The notes below the pieces were generated by a model. That model did no database searches and was not told where the DNA came from. It saw nothing but the letters and a program-made list of their open reading frames with translations. DNA of 10,760 nt from Aquimarina sp. (GTDB lineage Bacteria > Bacteroidota > Bacteroidia > Flavobacteriales > Flavobacteriaceae). Positions 1 through 7,489 of this stretch are shown one piece after another. Each line of letters starts with the position of its first letter. Positions within the stretch are counted from its first letter, which is position 1. The translations under genes were made by a program, and so were the position numbers. The stretch spans positions 1-10,760 of the forward strand of contig NZVW01000086.1 in the NCBI GenBank assembly GCA_002697475.1, given 5' to 3'.

Positions 1-402
1 AAATTCTCAAAATACATTTGTATGATTCATCCCATATTTATGTCACGTGCATTCAAGCCTGATAACCTAACGGATGAAGTTTATGAAGATGCAAAAAAGC
101 ATCATTGGATGAGTTATTATTATTCGCTCACAGAAGTCATCTTGAAAACAGATTTATTTGCGATAGCAAGGAAAATTAAGGATAAAGGTATCCTTTTTAT
201 TCACGGGGAAAAAGACACTACGGCACCTTTAGAAAATGCCTTAAAATTATCAAGGGAATTTAAAAACGTACACTTTATTACTTCATCGGAAGGAGACCAT
301 CAATTCTTTCTGAAAGAGGCAGAATTTGTTTGGAAGGTAATTCAAGATTTTACTATTTCAGAAATAAGATTACAAAAAAAAATATCAAATGAACACGAAT
401 AA
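1..402 (+). CDS. Alpha/beta hydrolase, C-terminal fragment (5' end outside window)
   Basis: The reading frame is open from base 1 (K-F-S-K-Y-I-C before the first Met at 22), so this is the 3' end of a longer gene and the ATG at 22 is probably internal. The visible part has the end of an alpha/beta hydrolase fold. The strand ILFIHGEKDTTAP holds the likely acid residue (Asp, codon 214-216). The later GDHQF holds the likely catalytic His (codon 298-300), followed by a final helix. The nucleophile elbow (GxSxG) would lie upstream and is not visible, so the substrate class (esterase, S33 peptidase or dienelactone-hydrolase-like) cannot be given. The gene overlaps the phosphofructokinase start by 14 bp in another frame, suggesting co-translation. 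The C-terminal tail after the last helix is short and Lys-rich. Confidence 0.8.
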   Translation, partial: KFSKYICMIHPIFMSRAFKPDNLTDEVYEDAKKHHWMSYYYSLTEVILKTDLFAIARKIKDKGILFIHGEKDTTAPLENALKLSREFKNVHFITSSEGDHQFFLKEAEFVWKVIQDFTISEIRLQKKISNEHE

Positions 403-1363
403 AATTAAACATATAGGCGTATTTACATCCGGAGGCGACAGTCCTGGGATGAATGCTGCATTGTATGCAATCACAAAATGTGCTGAAGTTAATGAGATTA
501 AAGTAAGCGGTTTTAGAAAAGGATATGAGGGATTAATAGATGGTGATTTAATTCCATTAAAATCGCACAAATTACAAAAGTCAGTACACCAAGGTGGCAC
601 TGTCCTAAAAACAGCACGGAGCAAACGATTTCTGGAACTGGAGGGTCGTAAAAAAGCATTACAAACTCTAAAAGTAAACAACATAGATGCTTTAATTGCT
701 ATTGGTGGTGATGGTACTTTTAAAGGTCTATTGGCCTTTTCAGAAATATGCGACATCCCATTTATAGGTATTCCGGGAACTATCGACAACGATATTTCCG
801 GTACTGATTACACCCTCGGTTTTGATTCCGCAGTAAACACGGCTATTGAAAATATTGATAAAATAAAGGACACCGCCGAATCACATAACCGCGTATTTAT
901 TGTAGAAGTAATGGGAAGGGATTCAGGCTATATAGCTATTCATTCGGGATTAATGGTAGGTGCCGATGCTATATTAATTCCCGAAAGCGCAAAAGACTTT
1001 ATTTATCTATTAGACAAGGTTAAAAACTACGATAGCGAAGATGCCTTCCTTGTCGTGGTTTCTGAAGGTGATGAAATAGGTGCTGAACTTGTTTCCTCAA
1101 AAATAAAGGAAGTCAATCCCGATGTCGATTTACGAATTACAAAACTCGGCCACGTGCAGCGAGGTGGAAATCCTTCAGCTTTAGATAGAATGTTGGGAAT
1201 TAGACTCGGGGTGGCAAGTGTAAACGCACTTTCACAAGGTATAAAGAACGCAATGGTTGGAATCTTAAATAATCAATTGCAGCTAACCCCTTTTAAAGAG
1301 GTGGTCAAACAACATCAGGTAAATACTGAATTATATGAACTTTTAGAACTATTTGGAAAATGA
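389..1363 (+). CDS. pfkA: ATP-dependent 6-phosphofructokinase
   Basis: Phosphorylates fructose 6-phosphate to fructose 1,6-bisphosphate in cytosolic glycolysis. At 324 residues it matches the usual length of short bacterial PfkA. Seen motifs: nucleotide loop SGGDSPGMNA (14-23); GGDGT (106-110), whose second Gly marks ATP use rather than the GGDD of pyrophosphate enzymes; PGTIDND (129-135), with Gly130 in place of the PPi-type Lys and catalytic Asp133; SHNR (165-168) and MGRDSG (175-180), for fructose 6-phosphate; HVQRGG (255-260). By hand alignment with remembered E. coli PfkA, effector-site residues R21, R25, R54, R154, K211 and K213 appear as Y26, K30, S59, K160 and no lysine, so classical PEP/ADP control may be absent. 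The start at 389 overlaps the hydrolase, and the stop overlaps the cupin start (ATGA). It may be an accessory copy tied to the mannoside genes, but the rest of the genome is needed to say so. Confidence 0.95.
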   Translation: MNTNKIKHIGVFTSGGDSPGMNAALYAITKCAEVNEIKVSGFRKGYEGLIDGDLIPLKSHKLQKSVHQGGTVLKTARSKRFLELEGRKKALQTLKVNNIDALIAIGGDGTFKGLLAFSEICDIPFIGIPGTIDNDISGTDYTLGFDSAVNTAIENIDKIKDTAESHNRVFIVEVMGRDSGYIAIHSGLMVGADAILIPESAKDFIYLLDKVKNYDSEDAFLVVVSEGDEIGAELVSSKIKEVNPDVDLRITKLGHVQRGGNPSALDRMLGIRLGVASVNALSQGIKNAMVGILNNQLQLTPFKEVVKQHQVNTELYELLELFGK

Positions 1364-1710
1364 AAACCTATAAAGAAGAAAGACCATGGGGAAACTTTGA
1401 ACGCTTTACCCATAATGAGATAAGTACCGTAAAAATACTTACGGTCAATCCAAACGAAGAGCTAAGCCTTCAGTATCACCACAACAGAGAAGAATTCTGG
1501 AGAGTGCTTGATGGAACAGGGAATTTCGTCATCGGCGACAAAACAACTGTGGGCCAAAAAGGGGATGAATTTTTTATCCCAAAGGAGACCGTACATCAAA
1601 TAAAAACAGCCAATGCCTCCGTGAGCATACTTGAAATAGCTTTTGGGAATTTTGATGAAAATGATATTGTAAGGCTAAAGGATAAATACAACAGGAAAGA
1701 CCCAAATTAA
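1360..1710 (+). CDS. Single-domain cupin, phosphomannose isomerase type II family
   Basis: This 116-residue protein corresponds to the C-terminal isomerase domain of bifunctional ManC/AlgA-type enzymes, without the N-terminal guanylyltransferase. Family signatures are visible: RPWGNFE (8-14), LSLQYHHNREEFW (35-47), a FFIPKETVHQI strand (71-81) and the closing NDIVRLKDKYNR (101-112). Likely metal ligands are Gln38, His40, Glu45 and His79. The family interconverts mannose 6-phosphate and fructose 6-phosphate. Whether the isolated domain is active is uncertain, since stand-alone cupins can have drifted to other sugar phosphates. It starts within the phosphofructokinase stop codon (4-bp overlap) and lies 10 bp before the GH130 gene. 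The context favours a mannose/fructose phosphate role: feeding GDP-mannose synthesis or returning mannose 6-phosphate to glycolysis. Confidence 0.85.
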   Translation: MKTYKEERPWGNFERFTHNEISTVKILTVNPNEELSLQYHHNREEFWRVLDGTGNFVIGDKTTVGQKGDEFFIPKETVHQIKTANASVSILEIAFGNFDENDIVRLKDKYNRKDPN

Positions 1711-1720
1711 ATATAGCAAT

Positions 1721-2791
1721 ATGGAACATATACATCAAATCAATACCTGGATAACAATAGAGAAAAAAGGAATATTGCTTAGTCCCACTAAAAATCCTTT
1801 TGAAAACAACGGCGTGTTAAATCCCGGAATATTTCAAGAAGGTAAAGAAGTGCATATCTTTTACCGTGCGGTGGAAGATGGCAACTACTCTACCATTGGA
1901 TATGCCAAAACCAATGAACATTTAGATATTATAGAGAGGAAAACAAGCCCCTTGATAGGGCGTAATTTCGACTATGAAAATCACGGCGTGGAAGATGCAC
2001 GTATCGTTAAAATTGAAGATGCTTTTTATTTAACATATACAGCTTATGATGGCGTAAATGCCATGGGTGCCTTGGCTACCTCTAAAGACATGATAAATTT
2101 TGAGAAAAAAGGTATTATTACGCCACCCTTGAATTACAAGGAGTATAAATTTCATTTGGAACATTGCAATCAGGGCAAACTAAATCCAAAATATTTCCAT
2201 TACTACAACCTTTTTGCCCAAATAGGTATGGTAGAGGAAAAACATAGGTTATTGAGGGATAAGGACATCGTACTCTTTCCTAAAAAAATCAACGGGAAAT
2301 TCGTAATGCTTCATCGTATATGGCCTGGAATACAAATAGTCCAGTTTGAACGGTGGGAAGACCTTACCAAGGAATTTTGGGAAGACCACATAAAGAACCT
2401 TACCGATCATATCCTTATGGATCCATTGTACGATTTTGAAGTTAATTATCTGGGAGCAGGATGCCCACCCATTGAAACAGAAGATGGCTGGCTCATAATT
2501 TACCATGGCGTTTGTGAAACCAACATCGGAAAAACCTATCATGCAGCCGCTGCACTATTAGATATAAACGAGCCAAAAAAAGTAATTGGGAGGCTGGCGT
2601 ATCCATTATTCTCACCTTCTGAGGAATGGGAACTAAAAGGGGTGGTAAACCATGTAGTATTCCCTACGGGAACTGCGCTATTTGGAGATAACCTCCATAT
2701 TTATTATGGGGCGGCAGATAAACATATTGCTGTGGCTAAACTCAGCCTAAAACAATTATTGGATGAACTAAAAAAGACAATGAAACCATGA
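1721..2791 (+). CDS. Glycoside hydrolase family 130 protein (probable beta-mannoside phosphorylase)
   Basis: A 356-residue protein with no signal peptide, so probably cytosolic. It has the five-bladed propeller pattern of GH130: NPG (34-36), IFYRAV (46-51), GVEDARI (89-95) with Asp92 as the likely proton donor, LHR (197-199), LGAGCPPIET (244-253), IYHG (260-263), KTYHAAAALLD (271-281), VVFPTG (312-317) and YYGAADKHIAVA (328-339). Characterised family members cleave beta-1,4- or beta-1,2-mannosides, mostly by phosphorolysis giving mannose 1-phosphate; one subgroup hydrolyses. Basic and His residues that could bind phosphate (R49, H198-R199, H262, K271) are present, so I favour a phosphorylase, but linkage and subfamily cannot be fixed by eye. 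The stop overlaps the glycosyltransferase start by 4 bp, and a PMI-type cupin lies upstream, so a role in turnover of a mannose-containing glycan is a reasonable inference. Confidence 0.88.
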   Translation: MEHIHQINTWITIEKKGILLSPTKNPFENNGVLNPGIFQEGKEVHIFYRAVEDGNYSTIGYAKTNEHLDIIERKTSPLIGRNFDYENHGVEDARIVKIEDAFYLTYTAYDGVNAMGALATSKDMINFEKKGIITPPLNYKEYKFHLEHCNQGKLNPKYFHYYNLFAQIGMVEEKHRLLRDKDIVLFPKKINGKFVMLHRIWPGIQIVQFERWEDLTKEFWEDHIKNLTDHILMDPLYDFEVNYLGAGCPPIETEDGWLIIYHGVCETNIGKTYHAAAALLDINEPKKVIGRLAYPLFSPSEEWELKGVVNHVVFPTGTALFGDNLHIYYGAADKHIAVAKLSLKQLLDELKKTMKP

Positions 2792-5073
2792 AAAAGCTGA
2801 AAATATTATTTATCTGTTCCTATCCACCCCGGCAATGTGGCATAGCGACATTTTCAAAAGACCTTATAACATCCCTTAAAAACAGTTTTGGTGCTTCAAT
2901 GGATATAGAGGTATGCGCTCTGGAAAACGATTGTTGCGACATTGATGAATATCCCACGGAAGTCTCATATATAATAGAGGCACAAAAACTGAATTCCTTT
3001 TTTAAAGTTGCCGATAAGTTGAATGAAAGGGAAGATATTGGGATGGTTTGTGTACAACACGAGTTTGGACTTTTTGGAGGGGAATACGGAAGCCATTTGG
3101 TAGCATTCCTGCTCCGTCTTAACATCCCTATCTCCTGTGTGTTCCATACCGTATTACCCAACCCAGACTTAAAGCGATTGAAAGTAATGCAGGCACTGGA
3201 TGAGCTGAGCGAAAAGTTTATTGTACTCACCAATAGGTCCGCCGAGATACTGGAAAAAGATTATTCCATAGAAAAAAACAAAATAAAGGTTATACCACAC
3301 GGGACACATATTGTACTGTGGAAAGAGCAGCAAGCCCTTAAAGAGAAGTATGGATTTCAAAACAAGATGGTGCTCTCCACCGTTGGCCTGCTCAGTAAAA
3401 ATAAAGGAATAGAAACGACGCTTCGCGCTCTGCCCAAAGTACTCAACAATTTCCCAGACACCATCTATCTTGTATTAGGTAAAACCCATCCGGAGGTAGT
3501 AAAAAATGACGGTGAGACTTATAGAAAATCACTTATGGAACTCGTAAATCAGTTGAGCCTCAATGAAAATGTTATCTTTATTAATGAGTATTTGGAACTC
3601 AAAACATTACTAGAATACTTGACGCTTTCTGATATTTATATATTTTCTTCAAAAGATCCCAACCAAGCGGTAAGCGGCACCTTTGCGTATGCAATGAGTT
3701 GTGGCAATCCCGTGATATCAACCCCAATTCCCCACTCTAGGGAATGCCTGGATCCCAGTACCGGTATACTGTTGAACGGTTTTGAAGATGCTTCGGAAAT
3801 AAGTAACGCCATTGTTGACTTATTGAAACAACCCACTTTAAGAACCTCAATGGGTAAAAATGCGTTTACCCAAATGCGCGCCTTTAGTTGGGAAAATGTC
3901 GCGCTAGCTTATGCTGATGTCTTTCAGGAATATTTAAAAAATCAAAAACCACTGGAATTTGTGCTGCCCACCATTAAAACAGAGCATATTGAAAATATGA
4001 CCACCAACTTTGGCATCCTTCAGTTTTCAAGTTTTGATGAACCAGACCCATCCTTTGGCTATACGCTTGACGATAACGCAAGGGCCTTGATAACCATGCT
4101 AATGTATTATGAACAGAAAGCTTCGGAAAAAACTCTTCAGCTAATAGAAATTTATTTGAACTTCATGGCCGTTTGCCAGCAGGAAAATGGGGAGTTCTAC
4201 AACTATGTAGATTACAGTCAACATTTTACGAGCCAAAACAATGAAGTTAACCTTGAAGACTCTAATGGCAGGGCTATATGGGCACTGGGGTATCTATTGT
4301 CGGAGGCATCACAGCTTCCCGAACATTTAGTGATAAAAGCCGAAAGCTGCTTTAAAAAAGCCTTCCCAAACATAACCAATTTTAGATCGCCAAGAGCCTT
4401 GGGCTTTGTGCTAAAAGGCCTTTACTTTTATCAAAAAAACAGAACAGAAACAACCTGTACTGCCATAGCACAAAAACTGGCCGATGAGCTCTTGCGCATT
4501 TTCCATATAAGTGCCGACAACCAATGGGAATGGTTTGAAGACTACCTTACCTATGCAAACAGCGTCTTGCCCGATGCCTTATTATATGCTTGGCGAATTA
4601 CCAAGGATCAAAGGTATAGGGAAGTTGCCGAAATTACGTTCGACTTTTTGCTGTCTCAGTATTTTATGAAAGGGCAGATAACGGTAGTTTCCAATGATGG
4701 CTGGTTCCATAAAAGGAACAAACGTGTTTTCTACGGCGAACAACCCATTGAAGTTGCTTATACCATCCTTTCCCTGGACCTGTTCTACAAGGTTACCCAG
4801 AAAAAGAAATATGCCCAGCAACTGCATACGGCGTTCAGTTGGTTTTTAGGCAACAACCACCTTCAGCAAATTATGTACAATCCGGTAAATGGCGGGTGCT
4901 ATGATGGCCTTGAAAGTGAAAACGTGAACATTAATCAAGGGGCCGAGTCCAGTATCTGTTATTTGATGGCCCGCCTTATTGTTGAAAAATATCCTTTGGG
5001 GATAAAACAGACCATAATGCCACCCAATATTAAAATCTGGAATGAATTGGGTGCAATAAAAACAAGGAATTAA
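2788..5073 (+). CDS. GT4-like glycosyltransferase fused to C-terminal alpha-helical toroid-like domain
   Basis: A 761-residue two-part protein without signal peptide or membrane segments. Residues 1-385 form a GT-B glycosyltransferase: YPPRQCGIATF (12-22) at the acceptor-side loop, VIPHGT (168-173), STVGLLSKNKGIETTLRALP (197-216) and QAVSGTFAYAMSCGNPVIST (293-312). The family-4 E-x7-E pair is replaced by Q293 and Y301. Residues about 400-735 are helix-rich with paired motifs typical of (alpha/alpha)6-toroid glycosidase-like domains: YTLDDNARAL (425-434), LEDSNGRAIWALG (489-501), WEWFEDYLTYANSVLPDAL (580-598), GGCYDGL (702-708) and NQGAESS (716-722). The acidic and aromatic residues could form a sugar-binding cleft. 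I recall this architecture beside GH130 genes in other bacteria, from memory and not checked. The donor may be GDP-mannose or another nucleotide sugar. Pairing with GH130 suggests synthesis opposed to breakdown of one glycan. Confidence 0.82.
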   Translation: MKKLKILFICSYPPRQCGIATFSKDLITSLKNSFGASMDIEVCALENDCCDIDEYPTEVSYIIEAQKLNSFFKVADKLNEREDIGMVCVQHEFGLFGGEYGSHLVAFLLRLNIPISCVFHTVLPNPDLKRLKVMQALDELSEKFIVLTNRSAEILEKDYSIEKNKIKVIPHGTHIVLWKEQQALKEKYGFQNKMVLSTVGLLSKNKGIETTLRALPKVLNNFPDTIYLVLGKTHPEVVKNDGETYRKSLMELVNQLSLNENVIFINEYLELKTLLEYLTLSDIYIFSSKDPNQAVSGTFAYAMSCGNPVISTPIPHSRECLDPSTGILLNGFEDASEISNAIVDLLKQPTLRTSMGKNAFTQMRAFSWENVALAYADVFQEYLKNQKPLEFVLPTIKTEHIENMTTNFGILQFSSFDEPDPSFGYTLDDNARALITMLMYYEQKASEKTLQLIEIYLNFMAVCQQENGEFYNYVDYSQHFTSQNNEVNLEDSNGRAIWALGYLLSEASQLPEHLVIKAESCFKKAFPNITNFRSPRALGFVLKGLYFYQKNRTETTCTAIAQKLADELLRIFHISADNQWEWFEDYLTYANSVLPDALLYAWRITKDQRYREVAEITFDFLLSQYFMKGQITVVSNDGWFHKRNKRVFYGEQPIEVAYTILSLDLFYKVTQKKKYAQQLHTAFSWFLGNNHLQQIMYNPVNGGCYDGLESENVNINQGAESSICYLMARLIVEKYPLGIKQTIMPPNIKIWNELGAIKTRN

Positions 5074-5177
5074 AATTCAAAACATAAAAATGAAACAGTA
5101 AGTGGAAAATAGTGCAGCCCTCCCTTTGACCATAAGGTTTTTCTGTAAAAATCCAATAAACAATTTAGGTTACAATA
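5074..5177. other. Intergenic gap between the glycoside block and the MgtC-like gene
   Basis: The longest non-coding stretch in the window (104 bp) and the most likely place for a new transcription start. A TTTG at 5125-5128 could be an upstream promoter element, but no good TAnnTTTG -7 element follows at the spacing expected for Bacteroidota, so I do not call a promoter. An ATG at 5090-5092 has a gene-like A-rich leader but stops after MKQ (TAA at 5099-5101). No hairpin followed by a T-run is visible after the upstream stop codon, so no intrinsic terminator is supported. Confidence 0.6.
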
Positions 5178-6440
5178 ATGACAGAAGCGTTTAAAAATAT
5201 CAACCCATTTATCCTCGGACTACTCATTAGTATGGGAATTGGTCTTATTCTGGGATTGGAACGTGAATACGATAAACTGAAAGAGGAACAAGGTTTTGCT
5301 GGCATAAGACCCTTCCCAATTGTAGCAATTATTGGCTTTATCTTGGGAAACCTTTCCACAGCCTACACACCTTGGTTGGTCATTATAATTACAGCTGCCT
5401 TTCTTTTGTTTTTGGCCTTAAGCCATCTTTCCATCGTGCAAAAGCATATTATGACTGGTATTACCACCAATATGGCTTTATTCGCTACGTTGATTTTGGG
5501 GGTTATGGTAGCGAATCATTTGCACAAGGAAGCCGTTGCTACCGCGGTAGTTATAGTTACTTTATTATCATTGAAAACAACCTTCAATACCTTCATTAAA
5601 AATATCACTTCAGAAGAACTTTTTGCCTTTATCAAGTTTTCAATAATTGCACTTCTTATTTTACCTTTCTTACCAAATCAAGATTATGGCCCAGAAGGTT
5701 TGCTCAACCCTTTTGAGATTGGAGCAATAGTAGTGATTGTCTCTTTTCTGAATTTCATCGGCTACTTTCTTGTAAAATACGTAGGTTCTAAACGAGGTAT
5801 TCTGCTAACTGCAATTTTGGGTGGCTTGATTTCAAGTACTGCCGTAGCTTGGATATATGCTACGCGAAGCAAGGAGTCACCTGAACTTTCTAAAGAATAT
5901 GCTGCAGGAATAGTTATTGCTTCTGCCATCATGTTTCCAAGACTGGCAATATTAGCATATATCTTTAATAATGGCATACTTTCTTATTTGGCCATTCCCT
6001 TTACCATTCTAACATTGATCTGTTTGATAAGTGCTATCTTATTTATTAGAAAGAATACTGAAGTCTCAAAGACAGCTATCAACCTTGGTAATCCTCTTAA
6101 TATTCTAAATGCACTTGGGTTTGGTGCTATTTATGTGGCAATTTTATTTGCAGTTTTTTATGGAAATCAATTTTTCGGAGAAAGTGGTCTATATTTTTCA
6201 GCTTTAATTGCAGGATTGGCAGATACCGATGCGATAACTATTAGTATGGCAAAATTTGGGTCTCTGGAAGACAAACTCGCTCTTGCCACCAATGTCATTA
6301 TAACAGCAACTATTAGTAATATGATTGTGAAACTAGGCATTACTTATTTCAAAGGTTCAAAAAAAGCGGGGAAACTGGTAATGCTCATTTTTGGAAGTGT
6401 CGTTGTCGTTGGTATAGCCTATATATTAATACAGTTATAG
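5178..6440 (+). CDS. MgtC/SapB-type membrane protein with DUF4010 domain
   Basis: A 420-residue polytopic inner-membrane protein with roughly eleven to twelve hydrophobic segments. The N-terminal region has the MgtC/SapB signature: a first helix ending GLILGLERE (22-30), then GFAGIRPFPIVAIIGF (39-54). The C-terminal half matches the DUF4010 type: GGLISSTAVAW (215-225), NPLNILNALGFGAIYVAILF (305-324) and GLADTDAITISMA (346-358), which places acidic residues inside the membrane region. MgtC proteins are linked to survival in low magnesium and to control of ATP synthase or membrane potential; the transport activity of the DUF4010 group is unknown. It starts a new gene block after the 104-bp gap and is followed 17 bp later by the lactate dehydrogenase gene. 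Ion homeostasis during energy stress is inferred from context only. Confidence 0.85.
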   Translation: MTEAFKNINPFILGLLISMGIGLILGLEREYDKLKEEQGFAGIRPFPIVAIIGFILGNLSTAYTPWLVIIITAAFLLFLALSHLSIVQKHIMTGITTNMALFATLILGVMVANHLHKEAVATAVVIVTLLSLKTTFNTFIKNITSEELFAFIKFSIIALLILPFLPNQDYGPEGLLNPFEIGAIVVIVSFLNFIGYFLVKYVGSKRGILLTAILGGLISSTAVAWIYATRSKESPELSKEYAAGIVIASAIMFPRLAILAYIFNNGILSYLAIPFTILTLICLISAILFIRKNTEVSKTAINLGNPLNILNALGFGAIYVAILFAVFYGNQFFGESGLYFSALIAGLADTDAITISMAKFGSLEDKLALATNVIITATISNMIVKLGITYFKGSKKAGKLVMLIFGSVVVVGIAYILIQL

Positions 6441-6457
6441 AATTTAAAAAAAGAAGA

Positions 6458-7447
6458 ATGAAAACAACCATATTTAGCACCCATAAATTTGAAGAACCAT
6501 ATCTGGTAAAAGCGAATAACGGTAAACACCAATTAAAACTGTTAGAAAGTCGTTTAACAGAAGAAACTGCTATTCTGGCTACTGGCTCTAAAACTGTAAG
6601 TCTATTTACGGGTGATGACGCTTCAGCAATCGTTCTTGAAAAATTGAAAGCTTTTGGTATTAAAAACATCGCTTTACGATCTGCGGGATTCAATAACGTG
6701 GATTTGACAAAAGCGGCTGAACTAGGTATAAAAGTAGCTCGTGTGCCAGCATATTCCCCTTATGCCATAGCTGAACATACTCTTGCACTAATATTGGCTT
6801 TAAATAGAAAATTGATTAAAGCACATAATAGAGTTCGTGAACAAAACTTTTCTTTAAATGGGCTTACAGGATTTGACTTGAATGGTAAAACAGTCGGGGT
6901 TATTGGTACCGGAAAAATAGGTGCTGTACTTATAAAAATACTTCACGGACTAGGATGTAACATTCTTGTTCAAGATGTTGTTGAGAACAATGATTTAATT
7001 GATAATTATGGTGTAAACTATACCAATTGTGAAACCATCTGCAAGCAATCTGATATTATAAGCCTGCACGTACCATTAACGACTACAACCAAACATTTAA
7101 TTGACAAAGAACACATAGCACTTATGAAACCTGGGGTAATGCTCATCAATACCAGCAGAGGTGGCTTGGTAGATACCAGGGCAGTTATTGAAGGTCTGAA
7201 ATCAAGAAAGATTGGATATTTCGGGATGGATGTGTATGAGGAAGAAGAAGGTTTGTTCTTTGAAGACCATTCCGATGACATTTTGCAAGACGATGTGATT
7301 GCCCGATTAATGACCTTCAACAATGTTTTTATAACCAGCCATCAAGCTTTTTTAACCGAAACAGCTTTGACCAATATTGCTGAAACCACGATTTATAATC
7401 TAGACTGTTTTGAAAATGGCAAAGTTTCAGGAAACGAAGTTTCTTGA
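6458..7447 (+). CDS. ldhA: D-lactate dehydrogenase (D-2-hydroxyacid dehydrogenase, LdhA type)
   Basis: NADH-dependent reduction of pyruvate to D-lactate in the cytosol, a fermentative NADH sink. The 329 residues match E. coli LdhA in length and in its distinctive stretches: RSAGFNNVDL (74-83), VPAYSPYAIAEHTLAL (96-111), GLFFEDHSDDILQDDV (265-280) and the SHQAFLT end motif (294-300). The Rossmann loop is GTGKIG (150-155). Asp173, at the end of the following strand (LVQDV), fits NAD preference. The catalytic triad is Arg234 (NTSRGG), Glu263 and His295. A purine-rich AAAAAAAGAAGA immediately before ATG 6458 supports the start. The gene sits 17 bp after the MgtC-like gene and 42 bp before an alcohol dehydrogenase, consistent with an energy-limitation operon. 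Other D-2-hydroxyacid substrates are possible, but the LdhA-specific stretches make lactate the best call. Confidence 0.92.
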   Translation: MKTTIFSTHKFEEPYLVKANNGKHQLKLLESRLTEETAILATGSKTVSLFTGDDASAIVLEKLKAFGIKNIALRSAGFNNVDLTKAAELGIKVARVPAYSPYAIAEHTLALILALNRKLIKAHNRVREQNFSLNGLTGFDLNGKTVGVIGTGKIGAVLIKILHGLGCNILVQDVVENNDLIDNYGVNYTNCETICKQSDIISLHVPLTTTTKHLIDKEHIALMKPGVMLINTSRGGLVDTRAVIEGLKSRKIGYFGMDVYEEEEGLFFEDHSDDILQDDVIARLMTFNNVFITSHQAFLTETALTNIAETTIYNLDCFENGKVSGNEVS

Positions 7448-7456
7448 TTAAGAAAC
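7439..7456. repeat. Perfect 7-bp inverted repeat spanning the ldhA stop codon
   Basis: GTTTCTT and AAGAAAC flank a four-base GATT loop, with the ldhA TGA stop at 7445-7447 inside the structure. The stem has only two G:C pairs and is followed by A-rich, not T-rich, sequence. It is therefore not a normal intrinsic terminator on the + strand and may be chance in an AT-rich region. A small RNA-stability or translation-coupling effect is possible but unsupported. Confidence 0.35.
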
Positions 7457-7481
7457 AAAAATTAGTAATAACACTTAAATC

Positions 7482-7489
7482 TTAAAATT
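7482..7489 (+). promoter_or_regulatory. A/T-rich translation-initiation leader of the SDR gene
   Basis: TTAAAATT lies directly before ATG 7490, with no Shine-Dalgarno-like GGAG. This is the A-rich leader type common in flavobacterial genes. Similar leaders precede the Usp gene (TAAAAATT at 8273-8280 and again at 8280-8287) and the 84-residue gene (9976-9990), supporting those start choices. Confidence 0.5.

Noticed and set aside
13..20. TACATTTG, a match to the Bacteroidota -7 promoter element
   Set aside because: It lies inside the open hydrolase frame at the window edge, with no visible upstream -33 element, so it is probably chance.
22..402. A complete 126-residue gene starting at ATG 22
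   Set aside because: The frame is open upstream to base 1 and the visible part is only the C-terminal portion of an alpha/beta hydrolase, so the gene is partial.
385..789. 134-residue reverse-strand ORF
   Set aside because: It lies opposite the phosphofructokinase gene, has no recognisable domain, and is low-complexity antisense translation.
5125..5155. Promoter for the MgtC-like gene
   Set aside because: TTTG at 5125-5128 is present, but there is no acceptable TAnnTTTG element at the usual spacing.
5372..5599. 75-residue ORF in another frame
   Set aside because: It lies wholly inside the MgtC-like gene and translates to Tyr/Ser-rich non-protein-like sequence.
7439..7456. Intrinsic terminator after ldhA
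   Set aside because: The stem has only two G:C pairs and no T-run follows; the next gene is only 42 bp from the stop codon. Kept only as an inverted repeat.
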